In this document: in pieces, positions 29,316-38,291 of the stretch
Layout of the letters: each line of letters starts with the position of its first letter
Position numbering within the stretch: position 1 is the first letter of the stretch
Source: Comamonas sp. 26
GTDB taxonomy: Bacteria; Pseudomonadota; Gammaproteobacteria; Burkholderiales; Burkholderiaceae_C
Direction: 5' to 3'
Length of the DNA stretch: 64,000 nucleotides
NCBI RefSeq assembly: GCF_002754475.1
Contig: NZ_PEFL01000001.1
Coordinates: forward strand, 1,302,001 to 1,366,000
Translations under genes and position numbers: made by a program
Notes under the pieces: generated by a model
Database searches by the model: none
Seen by the model: the letters and a program-made list of their open reading frames with translations, nothing else
What the model was told of the DNA's origin: nothing

Positions 29316-31039
29316 TGCGCAGCTGCGGAATCTGTGCGCTTGAGCAGAATCAGCACTTCCTTGCGGCCGCTTAGGCGGGTGATGCGGCTCACTTCATTCC
29401 AGCCCTGACGTAGCTTGATATTGTGGTCGCCCGCCCAGCGGTCGGCATCGACCAGCGCCCAGTTGCATGGGGCGGTTGGGTTGTGTCGCAGCAGGGCGGT
29501 ATCTACATGGGTGTAGTAACGCACGGCTGCTATTTGCGAGCGACCCAGACCATAAGTCAGCACGCAGCCGGTAGCCTGCGCTTTTTGCATCTCATCGGCC
29601 AGCTGAGACATCTGAAATTCATAGCTGCGCGCATGGTCCAGTGGTGCGATCCAGAGTGTGGACAGCAAAACCCAGCTTAGCGTGGCACCGCCTGCGGGCA
29701 AAACCAGACTCTTCCAGATGGCGGCTCGATTGCGTGAGGTGCGCCAGACCACCAGAGCAAACCAGCTTGCTGTGGCTATCAGTGCAATCAGAACCGAAAT
29801 CCAGGAAATGCTTGCTTCAAATTGAGGAGCTAGACGCGCAATATTGGCGGCGATTTTTGGCGGATACCCTGTCTGAAATGCCAGCCAGACCACCCAGATG
29901 GCGATGGCTGAGACGGTGAAAAACAGCAGCGTAAACCAGTCGATCAACGCGCTGATGCTGCGGCGTAAGGTGGGTAGTGCAAAGGCGGCCAGCGTGGCAA
30001 TGGCAGGCAGGCCCAGCAGCAGGGCGCGGTCTGCGGGTGTGCTGCTCAGGCAGGCGGCGATGGGCACTGCTGCAAACAACAGGGCAATGGACAGATGAGC
30101 GTTTTTGCGAGGCGACGAAATCTGACGGCGCCATACCCAGAGTGTCCACAAAGCCAGCGGCCACGAAGGCCAGCAGAACCACAGCAGCAGCTGCAGCAGT
30201 CCGCTCAGGTCGTTGACGGAATCCACCAGATGCCAGACCCACTGGTCAAGTGCGGTGGTCAGCATGGCAGCCAGAACCGTAGCCGCCAGCCATGCCGCAG
30301 CCCAGATGCGGGCCTGACGATGGGCGCGGCCGGGGTTATCGCCCCAGCTGTGCTGCGTGAAGGCAATCAGACTGCCGCCCAGACCAAACAGTACGGCTAT
30401 GGTGGGCGCGCCGCTTAGGGCCAAACCCAGCAGGCCGACGAGAAGTGCTACGGCAGATTTGTTGGGGTGGTAGGCCATGGCGGCCGCTGCAAAAAATACC
30501 AGTGCCGTGCAGCCCAGCTGGGTGACGTAGCTGGTCGCTTCATGGGATGGCTGGGCCAGCCCCAGGGTGGCGACTAGTGCCAGCAAGGCCGCATCGGCCA
30601 TGGCTCGGGAGTAGTCAATCAGCTGTGCTTCGCCGCCAAAAGCAAAAGCAACGGGCTGTGCGCCAGGGGTACGGGCCAGGTAGTAGGCACCCCACCAGGT
30701 AGCGCCCAGCGTGAGAATCAGTAGCGCAATAAAGGGCAGGCGTGTGGCCAGTTCATGGCCCATCAGCCACCCAAAGCCTTGCAGCGAAAGGGCTCCCAGC
30801 CAGTAGGGCAGTAGTCCATCCATGCTGGGGGAAAGGCCGGAGAGCTTTGGCGCTAACCAGCTGGTGTGGCCCAGAGCCAGCTCTCGCATGAAGCCAAAGG
30901 CCTCCATGTCGTTGGAGCGCCAGGGGCCGCGCATGACAAAGCCGGGAATGACGTAGGCCAGGCACAGCAAAAGCAATGCCCAGCGCGGCAGGCGGCGCAC
31001 AGCGCTCTGGGCAACGATGGCGGGTGTGGGCTGGTTCAC
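29312..31039 (-). CDS. Probable GT-C fold membrane glycosyltransferase (ArnT/PMT-like)
   Basis: A polytopic membrane protein of about 575 residues. After the first helix, MRGPWRSNDMEAFGFMRELA resembles the first periplasmic loop of ArnT/PMT glycosyltransferases, where an acidic residue contributes to catalysis. About ten or more helices follow, then a hydrophilic C-terminal domain of about 110 residues. The family call is tentative. I chose the GTG at 31039 (starting VNQPTPAIVAQ). A TTG nine codons upstream is possible and neither has a strong ribosome binding site. It is coupled to the MATE gene, so a lipid-linked sugar or surface-modification role is possible. Confidence 0.6.
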   Translation of the reverse strand: MNQPTPAIVAQSAVRRLPRWALLLLCLAYVIPGFVMRGPWRSNDMEAFGFMRELALGHTSWLAPKLSGLSPSMDGLLPYWLGALSLQGFGWLMGHELATRLPFIALLILTLGATWWGAYYLARTPGAQPVAFAFGGEAQLIDYSRAMADAALLALVATLGLAQPSHEATSYVTQLGCTALVFFAAAAMAYHPNKSAVALLVGLLGLALSGAPTIAVLFGLGGSLIAFTQHSWGDNPGRAHRQARIWAAAWLAATVLAAMLTTALDQWVWHLVDSVNDLSGLLQLLLWFCWPSWPLALWTLWVWRRQISSPRKNAHLSIALLFAAVPIAACLSSTPADRALLLGLPAIATLAAFALPTLRRSISALIDWFTLLFFTVSAIAIWVVWLAFQTGYPPKIAANIARLAPQFEASISWISVLIALIATASWFALVVWRTSRNRAAIWKSLVLPAGGATLSWVLLSTLWIAPLDHARSYEFQMSQLADEMQKAQATGCVLTYGLGRSQIAAVRYYTHVDTALLRHNPTAPCNWALVDADRWAGDHNIKLRQGWNEVSRITRLSGRKEVLILLKRTDSAAAQ

Positions 31040-31156
31040 ACAATCAATCCGGTAGCGGCGGTACAAAATTGCACGGCCAGATCAGGCGGTAGCGCTTGAA
31101 AATAAAGCGCAGGGTGCTGCGATGATAGGAGCGTTGAGGACGTTGCGGAGCAGGCC

Positions 31157-31194
31157 TCAAAAGAAAAGGCAGCGCGGTTGCCCGAGCTGCCTTT
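31157..31194 (-). terminator. Terminator after rpmE2
   Basis: A 9-bp stem (31165-31173 with 31186-31194) is followed on the minus strand by TTTTCTTTT. It lies 20 bases after the rpmE2 stop. Confidence 0.75.
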
Positions 31195-31213
31195 GTCAGC
31201 GAAAAAGTAAAAA

Positions 31214-31459
31214 TTACTTCTTGCCGAAGCGGTTGCGGAACTTCTCCACGCGGCCACCCATGTTGTCCACCGACTTTTGTGTGCCAGTGTAGAAGGGGTG
31301 CGACTCAGAAGTCGTGTCCAGCTTGAACAGGGGGTATTCCTTGCCTTCGAAGTTTTCTGTTTCCTTGGTGTTCACGCACGAACGGGTCACAAACTTGAAG
31401 CCGTTGGACATGTCCACGAACAGAACTTCGCGGTAGTTAGGGTGAATGCCTTCTTTCAT
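31214..31459 (-). CDS. rpmE2: 50S ribosomal protein L31 type B
   Basis: Zinc-independent paralogue of ribosomal protein L31. The 81 residues begin [16 protein letters not shown] and end in the KFRNRFGKK tail. The single Cys lies in TRSCVNT, so the CxxC zinc pairs of type A L31 are absent. In zinc-responsive bacteria the type B protein replaces L31 under zinc limitation; whether a type A copy exists elsewhere cannot be seen here. The start at 31459 has an AGGAAG site. The frame is open further upstream but that part is not conserved. Confidence 0.93.
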   Translation of the reverse strand: MKEGIHPNYREVLFVDMSNGFKFVTRSCVNTKETENFEGKEYPLFKLDTTSESHPFYTGTQKSVDNMGGRVEKFRNRFGKK

Positions 31460-31545
31460 GATCTTCCTTTGGTCAAGTGCGGTAGCCGTGCCTGACCTGC
31501 TACAACCCTTGTAGCAGTGGTTAATCAAGCGTACTTTCCGCAATA

Positions 31546-31577
31546 GAAAAAGCCCACCATTATAACGTGGCGGGCTT
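31546..31577 (-). terminator. Terminator after rho
   Basis: A 6-bp outer stem (31550-31555 with 31572-31577) with an inner helix is followed by T residues on the minus strand. The loop also holds TATAAT on the minus strand (31559-31564), a possible -10 for rpmE2, without a clear -35. Confidence 0.6.
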
Positions 31578-31618
31578 GATGAGTTTAATAAAGGCTAAAG
31601 CCCGTATGCGGCAATTTA

Positions 31619-32881
31619 TTAACCGCCGCGACGCATCATGTCGAAGAATTCGACGTTGTTCTTCGTCGCCTTCATGTTCTTGATCATCAGCTCCATGGAT
31701 TCGATCTCATCCATGTTATACATGAACTGACGCAAGATACGCGTCTTTTGCAGAATCTCGGGAGCCAGCAGCAACTCTTCACGGCGTGTGCCACTCTTGT
31801 TGAGTTCGATGGCAGGGAACACGCGCTTTTCGTACAAGCGGCGGTTCAGGTGCAGTTCGCTGTTGCCCGTGCCCTTGAATTCTTCAAAGATCACTTCGTC
31901 CATGCGGCTGCCGGTATCGACCAGTGCTGTGGCGATGATAGTCAGAGAACCACCTTCTTCCACCTTGCGGGCCGCGCCGAAGAAGCGCTTGGGACGCTGC
32001 AAAGCGTTAGAGTCCACACCACCCGACAACACCTTGCCCGACGAAGGCACGACGTTGTTGTAGGCGCGGGCCAGGCGGGTGATGGAGTCCAGCAAAATGA
32101 CCACATCCTTGCCCAGCTCCACCAGACGCTTGGCGCGCTCGACAACCATTTCTGCCACGTGAACGTGACGTGTGGCGGGCTCGTCGAAAGTGGAGGCAAT
32201 GATTTCGCCCTTGACCGAGCGCTGCATTTCCGTCACTTCTTCAGGGCGCTCGTCTACCAGCAGCACCATCACGTGCACATCGGGGTAGTTGGACGTGATG
32301 GCGTGAGCAATGCTCTGCATCATCATGGTCTTGCCGCTCTTTGGAGGGGCAACAATCAGTGCGCGCTGGCCACGGCCAATGGGAGCAATGATGTCAATGA
32401 TGCGGCCGGTGATGTTTTCTTCGCCCTTGATGTCGCGTTCAAGGCGCAACTGCTCCTTGGGGAACAGAGGGGTCAGGTTTTCAAACAGCACCTTGTGCTT
32501 GTTTTGTTCGGGGGGGTTGCCGTTGACCTTGTCGAGCTTGGTAAGGGCAAAGTAGCGCTCGCCATCCTTGGGGATGCGCACTTCGCCTTCGATCATGTCG
32601 CCGGTGTGCAGATTGAAGCGGCGCACCTGGCTAGGGGATATATAGATATCGTCCGTGCTGGCGGTGTAGCTCGTATCGGGGCTACGCAGGAAGCCAAAGC
32701 CATCGGGCAAAATTTCGAGCACGCCGTCGGCAAAAACTTGTTCGCCCGCTTTGGCGCGTTTTTTGATGATGGCGAACATCAGTTCTTGCTTGCGCATGCG
32801 ACCGACGTTTTCGATCTCAAGCGCTTCGGCCTGTTTCAAGACTTCAGACACGTGCAGTGCCTTGAGTTCATTAAGGTGCAT
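31619..32881 (-). CDS. rho: Transcription termination factor Rho
   Basis: Hexameric RNA helicase that ends transcription at C-rich unstructured RNA. The 420 residues match E. coli (419). The N-terminal helical domain ([15 protein letters not shown]) and cold-shock-like RNA-binding domain ([24 protein letters not shown]) precede the ATPase. That domain has Walker A APPKSGKT and Walker [17 protein letters not shown]. It is followed at some distance by rpmE2; trxA lies upstream on the same strand with its own terminator. Confidence 0.98.
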   Translation of the reverse strand: MHLNELKALHVSEVLKQAEALEIENVGRMRKQELMFAIIKKRAKAGEQVFADGVLEILPDGFGFLRSPDTSYTASTDDIYISPSQVRRFNLHTGDMIEGEVRIPKDGERYFALTKLDKVNGNPPEQNKHKVLFENLTPLFPKEQLRLERDIKGEENITGRIIDIIAPIGRGQRALIVAPPKSGKTMMMQSIAHAITSNYPDVHVMVLLVDERPEEVTEMQRSVKGEIIASTFDEPATRHVHVAEMVVERAKRLVELGKDVVILLDSITRLARAYNNVVPSSGKVLSGGVDSNALQRPKRFFGAARKVEEGGSLTIIATALVDTGSRMDEVIFEEFKGTGNSELHLNRRLYEKRVFPAIELNKSGTRREELLLAPEILQKTRILRQFMYNMDEIESMELMIKNMKATKNNVEFFDMMRRGG

Positions 32882-33110
32882 GAAATGACTCCAAGCGTGG
32901 AGTGAGAATAACCAGGGGGGAGGCGTAGAGCCTAACGAAACACTGTGAAAGTGGGCAGGCTTGCCTGAAGAAAAATCCAGCGCGGCCCCATGCGGTGGCC
33001 GGCGGTTTAACCATTATGACAGGAAAAGCGGCGCAGCTTGCAAGCTATTTATTTGGTGCTTGTCATCTGCTGCCTGCGTTGGGCGATCTGCAGATGTAAG
33101 CGGGCTAAGC
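32882..33110 (-). promoter_or_regulatory. rho leader and promoter region
   Basis: About 230 bases between the trxA terminator and the rho start hold no gene. Rho is commonly autoregulated through its leader. I see no specific element I can name here. Confidence 0.3.
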
Positions 33111-33145
33111 ACAAAAACAAACAGGGCCTCAAATGAAGCCCTGTT
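33111..33145 (-). terminator. Terminator after trxA
   Basis: An 8-bp stem (33120-33127 with 33138-33145) is followed on the minus strand by a T-rich stretch (TTGTTTTTGT). It lies 11 bases after the trxA stop. Confidence 0.75.
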
Positions 33146-33156
33146 TTCTGAACACA

Positions 33157-33486
33157 TCAGATGTGCTGGTCGAGGAAAGCCGTCAGCTGAGTCTTGTTCA
33201 AAGCGCCTACCTTGGTGGCGGCCAACTGGCCATCTTTGAACAACATCAGTGTGGGGATGCCGCGAATGCCAAACTTGGCAGGAATTTCACGGTTTTCGTC
33301 CACGTTCATCTTGGCGATCAGCACCTTGCCTTTGTAGCTTTCGGCCACATCGTCCAGGATGGGGGCAATCATCTTGCACGGGCCGCACCATTCAGCCCAG
33401 TAATCCACCAGCACGGTAGTGCCGGGTTGCAGTACGTCAGATTCAAAGCTTGCATCAGTGATGTGCTTGATCAATTCGCTAGCCAT
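33157..33486 (-). CDS. trxA: Thioredoxin 1
   Basis: Small cytoplasmic disulfide reductase. It is the usual electron donor for APS/PAPS reductase (CysH, also in this window) and ribonucleotide reductase. The 109 residues carry the active site WCGPC (Cys34 and Cys37), the cis-proline in [11 protein letters not shown], and the buried Asp in VLVDYWAEW. The start at 33486 ([11 protein letters not shown]) matches the family; the frame is open nine codons more. Its position before rho is common in proteobacteria. Confidence 0.97.
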   Translation of the reverse strand: MASELIKHITDASFESDVLQPGTTVLVDYWAEWCGPCKMIAPILDDVAESYKGKVLIAKMNVDENREIPAKFGIRGIPTLMLFKDGQLAATKVGALNKTQLTAFLDQHI

Positions 33487-33701
33487 TTGTAGTCCTGGAT
33501 TTTCTTGAATCAAAAAAAGATCGACGGTGTACCCGCCTAGTGACTTGATTGTGACAGAAACTCATCTCCCGCTGCATTGTGTGGCGGTTGTTTACAGCTA
33601 TGACGTTAATAGTGCCTGTCTTATCGCAGAAATGCCTGCGGTGGTATTCTGCGCAGCCTTTGGTAGTCCGTTGGCTGCCTGTTGAATTAGGTAATAGAAG
33701 T

Positions 33702-34988
33702 ATGAGTCTCTCGGAGCCGTTGGTGGCCGATTCTGAAGTGGTCTGTGATGTGGCTGTGGTGGGAGCAGGGCCCGCTGGGCTGATGGTGGCTGAGCAGCTG
33801 GCACAGGCTGGTTTGTCTGTCCGAGTGTTTGAGAGCAAGGCCTCGGCCGCGCGCAAGTTCCTCATGGCTGGCAAGGGGGGGCTCAATCTCACGCATTCCG
33901 AGGAATTCGCGAGTTTTGTCACCCGTTATAGCTCTCGTACTGCGGAGTTGACGCCCTGGTTGCAGCATTGGGGTGCAGAAGAATTGAAAGCCTGGGCTAA
34001 AAGCTTGGGCTTTGATACTTTTGTGGGTACGTCGGGCCGAGTCTTTCCTGCAGATATGAAGGCCGCGCCATTGCTGCGCGCCTGGTTGGTGCGCATGAAA
34101 GCCCAAGGGGTGAAATTTCATATGCGCCACCGCTGGCTGGGCTGGGATGCAGATGGAAAGCCTGTGCTGCAGACGGAAGATGCAAAGGTCAAGGTGGACT
34201 GCAGGGCTTTTGTGCTGGCAACTGGCGGTGCCAGTTGGGCTCGTCTGGGCTCTGATGGCGCGTGGGCTCCGTTGCTTGAAGGCAAGGGTGTAGATCTTGC
34301 GCCGCTGCAAGCGGCTAACTGTGGCTTTGATGTGGGTGGGGCGCAGGGGCGCGTAGCAGGCTGGAGCGACATATTCGCCCAGCGCTTTGCCGGTCAGCCT
34401 TTCAAGCCTGTGGTTCTGCGGTTCACCGATGATCAAGGTGTCAGTTTTGCGCGTCAGGGCGAGTTTGTGGCGACGCAAACGGGGGTGGAAGGAAGCCTGA
34501 TTTATGCTGTTTCGGCCATGTTGCGGGACTGTATTGCTCGCCAGGGTCATGCGGCGTTCGAGCTGGATTTGCTGCCGCAATTTAGCGCCGAGCGTGTGCT
34601 GCAAGAAGTCATGCACCCACGCGGTTCGCGCAGTCTCAGCAGCCACCTCAAAGGCCGCTTGGGTCTGGATGGCATCAAGGCAGGTCTTCTGTATGAAGTT
34701 CTTGGTAAAGATGGCATGGCTGATTCGGCACGCTTGGCTGCAACGATCAAGGCTGTGCCTTTGACGGTGATTGCGCCGCGCCCTATTGATGAAGCCATTA
34801 GTACTGCGGGCGGCGTGCGCCTTGAAGCGCTGGATGAGCATGGCATGTGCACGGCGCTTCCTGGGGTGTTCTGCGCTGGGGAAATGCTGGACTGGGAGGC
34901 TCCTACAGGTGGTTATCTGCTGACCGCATGCATGTCATCGGGTGTGCATATTGCTAATGGCGTTGTGAAGTACCTGCAAGGCAAGTAA
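33702..34988 (+). CDS. HI0933/YhiN-type flavoprotein (TIGR03862-like)
   Basis: A predicted FAD-binding oxidoreductase of 428 residues with no established reaction. The dinucleotide fold is VAVVGAGPAGLMVAEQLAQ (about residues 18-36). It is followed by the family-specific ARKFLMAGKGGLNLTHSE and FVGTSGRVFPADMKAAPLLRAWL. FAD contacts near the end include GVFCAGEMLDWEAPTGGYLLTACMSSG. Upstream codons back to 33579 are open but not conserved, and the ATG at 33702 gives the usual start. It diverges from trxA. Confidence 0.85.
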   Translation: MSLSEPLVADSEVVCDVAVVGAGPAGLMVAEQLAQAGLSVRVFESKASAARKFLMAGKGGLNLTHSEEFASFVTRYSSRTAELTPWLQHWGAEELKAWAKSLGFDTFVGTSGRVFPADMKAAPLLRAWLVRMKAQGVKFHMRHRWLGWDADGKPVLQTEDAKVKVDCRAFVLATGGASWARLGSDGAWAPLLEGKGVDLAPLQAANCGFDVGGAQGRVAGWSDIFAQRFAGQPFKPVVLRFTDDQGVSFARQGEFVATQTGVEGSLIYAVSAMLRDCIARQGHAAFELDLLPQFSAERVLQEVMHPRGSRSLSSHLKGRLGLDGIKAGLLYEVLGKDGMADSARLAATIKAVPLTVIAPRPIDEAISTAGGVRLEALDEHGMCTALPGVFCAGEMLDWEAPTGGYLLTACMSSGVHIANGVVKYLQGK

Positions 34989-35173
34989 TTTTGTGAAGGT
35001 GCTTGGGCAATATGGAGGCTGCATTATTTTTGAGAATGGATTTGTCGTGAGAAAGGTTATTTTTGCTTTAACCGGCCAATAAACAGGCGGCCTTCGTGCA
35101 GCTCACGACAAGAGGGCTTGCTCAAATAGTCAGGCGCATGCTTGATTTGCTGAAACAGCCTTCACTGCGGCTC

Positions 35174-36174
35174 GGCGCTGTTGCATAAATCCGATTGAGG
35201 TTGAGTTACCCCAGACCCCAGACGCAGCTATGCCACAGCGACCGTATGAGGACAGCCTAGTTCGGTGAATCGATTAAGGATGGCGGCACGGATGTGCAGT
35301 TCGTTGACCTAGCGCTCGAAGGTTCTGGAAATGACCCGCTCACCCAGTCGTTTGATGCAGTTCTTTTGGTCTCCGCCAAGCTGCGTTGGTGGTAACCGTT
35401 CCCTTTCCATATCCTTCGGCGCAAACGCCGACATGCGGCGACAGCCGCATTGCGTACCTGGGCATTCTTTCTCGGAGGAATGATGGGAGTGGTGCCTCCT
35501 TGCATAGCCGCTTCATAGACCGACTGGGTTTCATAGGCGTCATTACCAGTCAGACTGAGTACGTCTTCGTTGTGAGGAATTTGTTCCATTAGATTCGCCA
35601 CGACAGCTGTGTCCGTTACCTCATTGCTGGTTACGCAAATCGCACGTATCTGCCGCGTGTGCGCATCAATGTCGATATGCATTTGCGCCACTGGCGGCGG
35701 CGCTCAGGGCTGTATTTTTTGCATTTCCACTCGCCTTCACCCAGGAACTTAATGCCCGTAGAGCCCACGAATAAACGCAGCCCTGCCTGGCTAGAGCGAT
35801 ACGGCACATGAATTTGCAGGCTGCGCTAGCGACGGCAGACGGTGCTGAAGTTAGGTGCTGGCCAATGCAGCCCTGACAAATTCACAAGGGATTCAACAAA
35901 GCACATCGTCTGACGCAGCGCCAGACCGAACAAATTCTTGATTGTCAGACAAAACTGAATGGCCGTATCCGAGAACTTCGGGCTGCGCCCGCGTTTGCCG
36001 CTGGCAGCGGCAAACCACTGTATGTCCTTATTGAGCCAGACGGTCAATGGGCCGCGAGCTTTGAGTGCAGCGTTGTAGTTCTTTCAGTTTGTGGTCGGTA
36101 GTGGGAGTTGGAACGAAGCAACTCACTCATCTTGCAAGCCTATCTGTGGATGGCAGCTGTTTATGCAACAACGC
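35174..36174 (-). mobile_element. Decayed IS5-family insertion sequence
   Basis: About 1.0 kb bounded by imperfect inverted ends: GGCGCTGTTGCATAAA at 35174 and, on the other strand, GGCGTTGTTGCATAAA ending at 36174. The ends and transposase fragments fit the IS5 family (IS903/IS1031-like). No target-site duplication is visible in the immediate flanks, so the element is old or rearranged. The flanks 34989-35173 and 36175-36478 hold no gene I can support. Confidence 0.8.
35257..36130 (-). pseudogene. IS5-family transposase remnant, frameshifted
   Basis: Fragments of one transposase lie in different frames. The N-terminal part starts near 36130 (MSELLRSN), then shifts frame into the fragment LTVWLNKDIQWFAA...KRGRSPKFSDTAIQF (about 36047 down to 35826), which is the IS5 N-terminal domain. 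A catalytic-domain fragment (about 35691 to 35257) contains DIDAHTRQIRAICVTSNEVTD and a GNDAYETQSVYEA segment, which corresponds to the second catalytic Asp region. Frame breaks mean no functional transposase can be made. Confidence 0.85.
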
Positions 36175-36478
36175 CGCGACGAAACAAATTCTGAATCGGC
36201 CAGCTTTTTCTAGATAGCCGCTAGCCTCACGGAATTACGTCTCTCAAACTTTGGTCGATTCACTACAGTACTTTGCTGAGGATTTGTAGTGCTTGCAAAG
36301 AGAGTGTGCAGGAGAGTTCGGTGGTAAAGGGGAGGGATGTTGCTGGCACTTTCGCAGCGCAAATGTTTCCGCGCTTGCCATCTTCGCCGCAACGCAAGGC
36401 ATGGTTGCGGCGTGGTTTTTTGAGTGACTTGACCCCTTGCCTGGGTAGTTTGAGTAATTACTCTCAGGGCATCGCTGA

Positions 36479-36922
36479 CAAGAGCTTGCGGAGCTGGTTC
36501 AGCAAATCAAAAGCAGTGCCGGTTATCTGGATGCGGTGCAACTATGTGCGGTCGCCAATGTCATAAAGCGTGCGGGGCATGATGGCAATGGGAATGTAGT
36601 GTGAAATCTGGCTGATCAGTTCCTGCTGCTTGTACACGAATGTCTTGCTCAGGTTTGCGGGGCACTGCACCAGCTTGAGAATCCTGAAAAGATTGCGGAT
36701 GGCGTAGTGGCGGGTGCTGACTCTCTGGCGCTGCTTGAACATTTGATTCCGTTGGTTGATCATGGCGACTTTGGTGTCCGGGCGCTGCTTGAGCAATTGA
36801 TTCAGTCTTCAGGCGGGGCCTCGTGGCAAGATCAAGCGCGGGCTGTGCTGGATGCATTTGAAGATCTAGAGCTTGCTGAGGCGCGGCATATGCTTTCGCA
36901 ATTTCGCGGGCACTTGCCATGA
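36479..36922 (+). pseudogene. Remnant of an Hpt-domain signalling protein
   Basis: One reading frame is interrupted by a single TGA at 36602. The first part reads LAELVQQIKSSAGYLDAVQL, like an Hpt phosphotransfer helix (HxIKSSAG), but the phospho-His position is Gln (codon 36500). After the stop the frame continues with NLADQFLLLVHECLAQVCGAL. It ends in an acidic helical segment (DSLALLEHLIPLVDHGDFGVRALLEQL...FEDLELAEARHML) typical of the C-terminal tails of hybrid kinases. Upstream frames are broken. I infer a decayed 3' end of a two-component hybrid gene beside the IS relic. Confidence 0.45.
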
Positions 36923-37153
36923 ATTGAATTGTTACAAAGGTGCGCGGGTGTAAACATACATACTTTATATGGTGCTGATGCAGAATTTTGAGCCATAAAG
37001 GTGCTTTGCGCAGGGTGGTGTGGGCGGGCAGCCATCCTACGAGGGGAACTCTTGGAGTGGGACAGGTGCTAAAGCCTGGACTCATTACGCTAGCAGTGGT
37101 GCTTGGTGAATGAGTGCGATAGACGCACTTAATCATTGGTAAAGGAGGTCGAC

Positions 37154-37459
37154 ATGTTTCTCGGCAAGATTTTTGGCTTTGGGCGCTCCGAGCCGCGCTA
37201 TATCCGCCGTACACGTGCCTACCTGCAAGAGGCGCGCATGGCCATGCTGGAGCACACGATTGCGGCAGAGCATTACCAGTCATCTGCGCAGATGTATGCC
37301 GAGCGAGCGGCAAGGCTTGAAGAAGAGCTGCACGCCTGGGAGCAGGGGGATCAGCATGCTCCTGCTGTGCCGCATCACTATGCCTATCCGACACGTGCAG
37401 TGCAAAAGGCTGTTGCTGTCGATGCAGCGCCGGTCAGTGGCGTGGTTCGCGCAGCGTGA
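37154..37459 (+). CDS. Orphan 101-residue helical protein, function unknown
   Basis: An unrecognised small protein with an ideal ribosome binding site (AAAGGAGG, 6 bases before ATG). A hydrophobic-basic start (MFLGKIFGFGRSEPRYIRR) leads into a long amphipathic helix of about 45 residues (YLQEARMAMLEHTIAAEHYQ and on to ARLEEELHAWEQ) likely to form a coiled coil. The tail is His/Ala/Val-rich and disordered. It has no Cys. It is preceded by about 230 bases with no gene (36923-37153) and converges with the tRNA-Asn array over a shared terminator. Confidence 0.75.
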   Translation: MFLGKIFGFGRSEPRYIRRTRAYLQEARMAMLEHTIAAEHYQSSAQMYAERAARLEEELHAWEQGDQHAPAVPHHYAYPTRAVQKAVAVDAAPVSGVVRAA

Positions 37460-37472
37460 TGGTGTCAAAAAG

Positions 37473-37505
37473 AAAAGCCTGTATGTGTGAACATACAGGC
37501 TTTTT
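37473..37505. terminator. Bidirectional terminator for orphan protein gene and tRNA-Asn array
   Basis: A perfect 14-bp stem (37473-37486 with 37491-37504) and 4-base loop, A-rich on the left and T-rich on the right. It lies 5 bases from the 3' end of the last tRNA. Confidence 0.9.
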
Positions 37506-37509
37506 ATTG

Positions 37510-37585
37510 TGGCTCCTCAACCTGGGCTCGAACCAGGGACCTACGGATTAACAGTCCGGCGCTCTACCAACTGAGCTATTGAGGA
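37510..37585 (-). tRNA. tRNA-Asn (GTT), copy 5 in transcription order
   Basis: A 76-base tRNA including an encoded 3' CCA. Cloverleaf elements read on the minus strand: acceptor TCCTCAA pairs with TTGAGGA, anticodon GTT sits in CTGTTAA, and the T-loop is GGTTCGAGCC. It is the most promoter-distal copy. Confidence 0.97.
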
Positions 37586-37632
37586 AGATGTCTTTGAGAC
37601 TTGCCTTGAGCGATTGCAAGGCAATTAAATTT

Positions 37633-37708
37633 TGGCTCCTCAACCTGGGCTCGAACCAGGGACCTACGGATTAACAGTCCGGCGCTCTACCAACTGAGCT
37701 ATTGAGGA
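37633..37708 (-). tRNA. tRNA-Asn (GTT), copy 4
   Basis: Identical in sequence to the other four copies, with encoded CCA and anticodon GTT. A 47-base spacer separates it from the next copy. Confidence 0.97.
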
Positions 37709-37755
37709 AGATGTCTTTGAGACTTGCCTTGAGCGATTGCAAGGCAATTAAATTT

Positions 37756-37831
37756 TGGCTCCTCAACCTGGGCTCGAACCAGGGACCTACGGATTAACAG
37801 TCCGGCGCTCTACCAACTGAGCTATTGAGGA
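37756..37831 (-). tRNA. tRNA-Asn (GTT), copy 3
   Basis: Identical to its neighbours, including the encoded CCA. The 123-base unit of tRNA plus spacer repeats with unchanged spacer sequence on both sides. Confidence 0.97.
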
Positions 37832-37878
37832 AGATGTCTTTGAGACTTGCCTTGAGCGATTGCAAGGCAATTAAATTT

Positions 37879-37954
37879 TGGCTCCTCAACCTGGGCTCGA
37901 ACCAGGGACCTACGGATTAACAGTCCGGCGCTCTACCAACTGAGCTATTGAGGA
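37879..37954 (-). tRNA. tRNA-Asn (GTT), copy 2
   Basis: Identical tRNA. The spacer on its promoter side (37955-37998) differs in sequence from the other three. Confidence 0.97.
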
Positions 37955-37998
37955 AAATGTTGGCTAATGCTTTGAAGTGATCAAAGCATTGAAATTCT

Positions 37999-38074
37999 TG
38001 GCTCCTCAACCTGGGCTCGAACCAGGGACCTACGGATTAACAGTCCGGCGCTCTACCAACTGAGCTATTGAGGA
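37999..38074 (-). tRNA. tRNA-Asn (GTT), copy 1 (promoter-proximal)
   Basis: Identical tRNA, first in transcription order. A TATAAT lies 11 bases upstream of its 5' end. Confidence 0.97.
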
Positions 38075-38085
38075 AGAAGACCTAG

Positions 38086-38091
38086 ATTATA
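38086..38091 (-). promoter_or_regulatory. -10 element of the tRNA-Asn array
   Basis: TATAAT on the minus strand, 11 bases before the 5' end of the first tRNA. The -35 region is not a good match. Confidence 0.6.
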
Positions 38092-38291
38092 GGACGGAAA
38101 AAGAGGCTCGCAGGAAGTTCGCCAGAATTTCACCAAATTCTCTACGCTTGGGCTCATAAATGCCTACATCGAAGATGCTGTGTGGGGCTGGCGCTATGCT
38201 TTTGAATGTTCGCTACAGCAATGTAGCTCTTTGCTTTTTGGATATGGAGCACGAAAGCGGTGGCTCAAAGGCTGCTGCGCATGGTTCTGAT

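Larger units (their letters stand above)
37510..38074 (-). repeat. Tandem tRNA-Asn array, five units
   Basis: Unit period is 123 bases three times, then 120. Three 47-base spacers appear identical and contain the hairpin TTGCCTT...AAGGCAA. The fourth spacer has unrelated sequence but a similar hairpin (AATGCTTTGA with TCAAAGCATT). Confidence 0.95.

Noticed and set aside
31748..32905. Plus-strand open frame of 385 codons opposite rho
   Set aside because: Antisense shadow of rho with unusual composition and no ribosome binding site.
36273..36566. Plus-strand frame of 97 codons between the IS relic and the Hpt remnant
   Set aside because: No ribosome binding site or recognisable domain; composition looks random and the flanking region is decayed.
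37510..38074. Possible CRISPR array because of regular 123-base repeats
   Set aside because: The repeat unit is a complete tRNA-Asn with spacer, spacers are near identical, and no cas genes are present.
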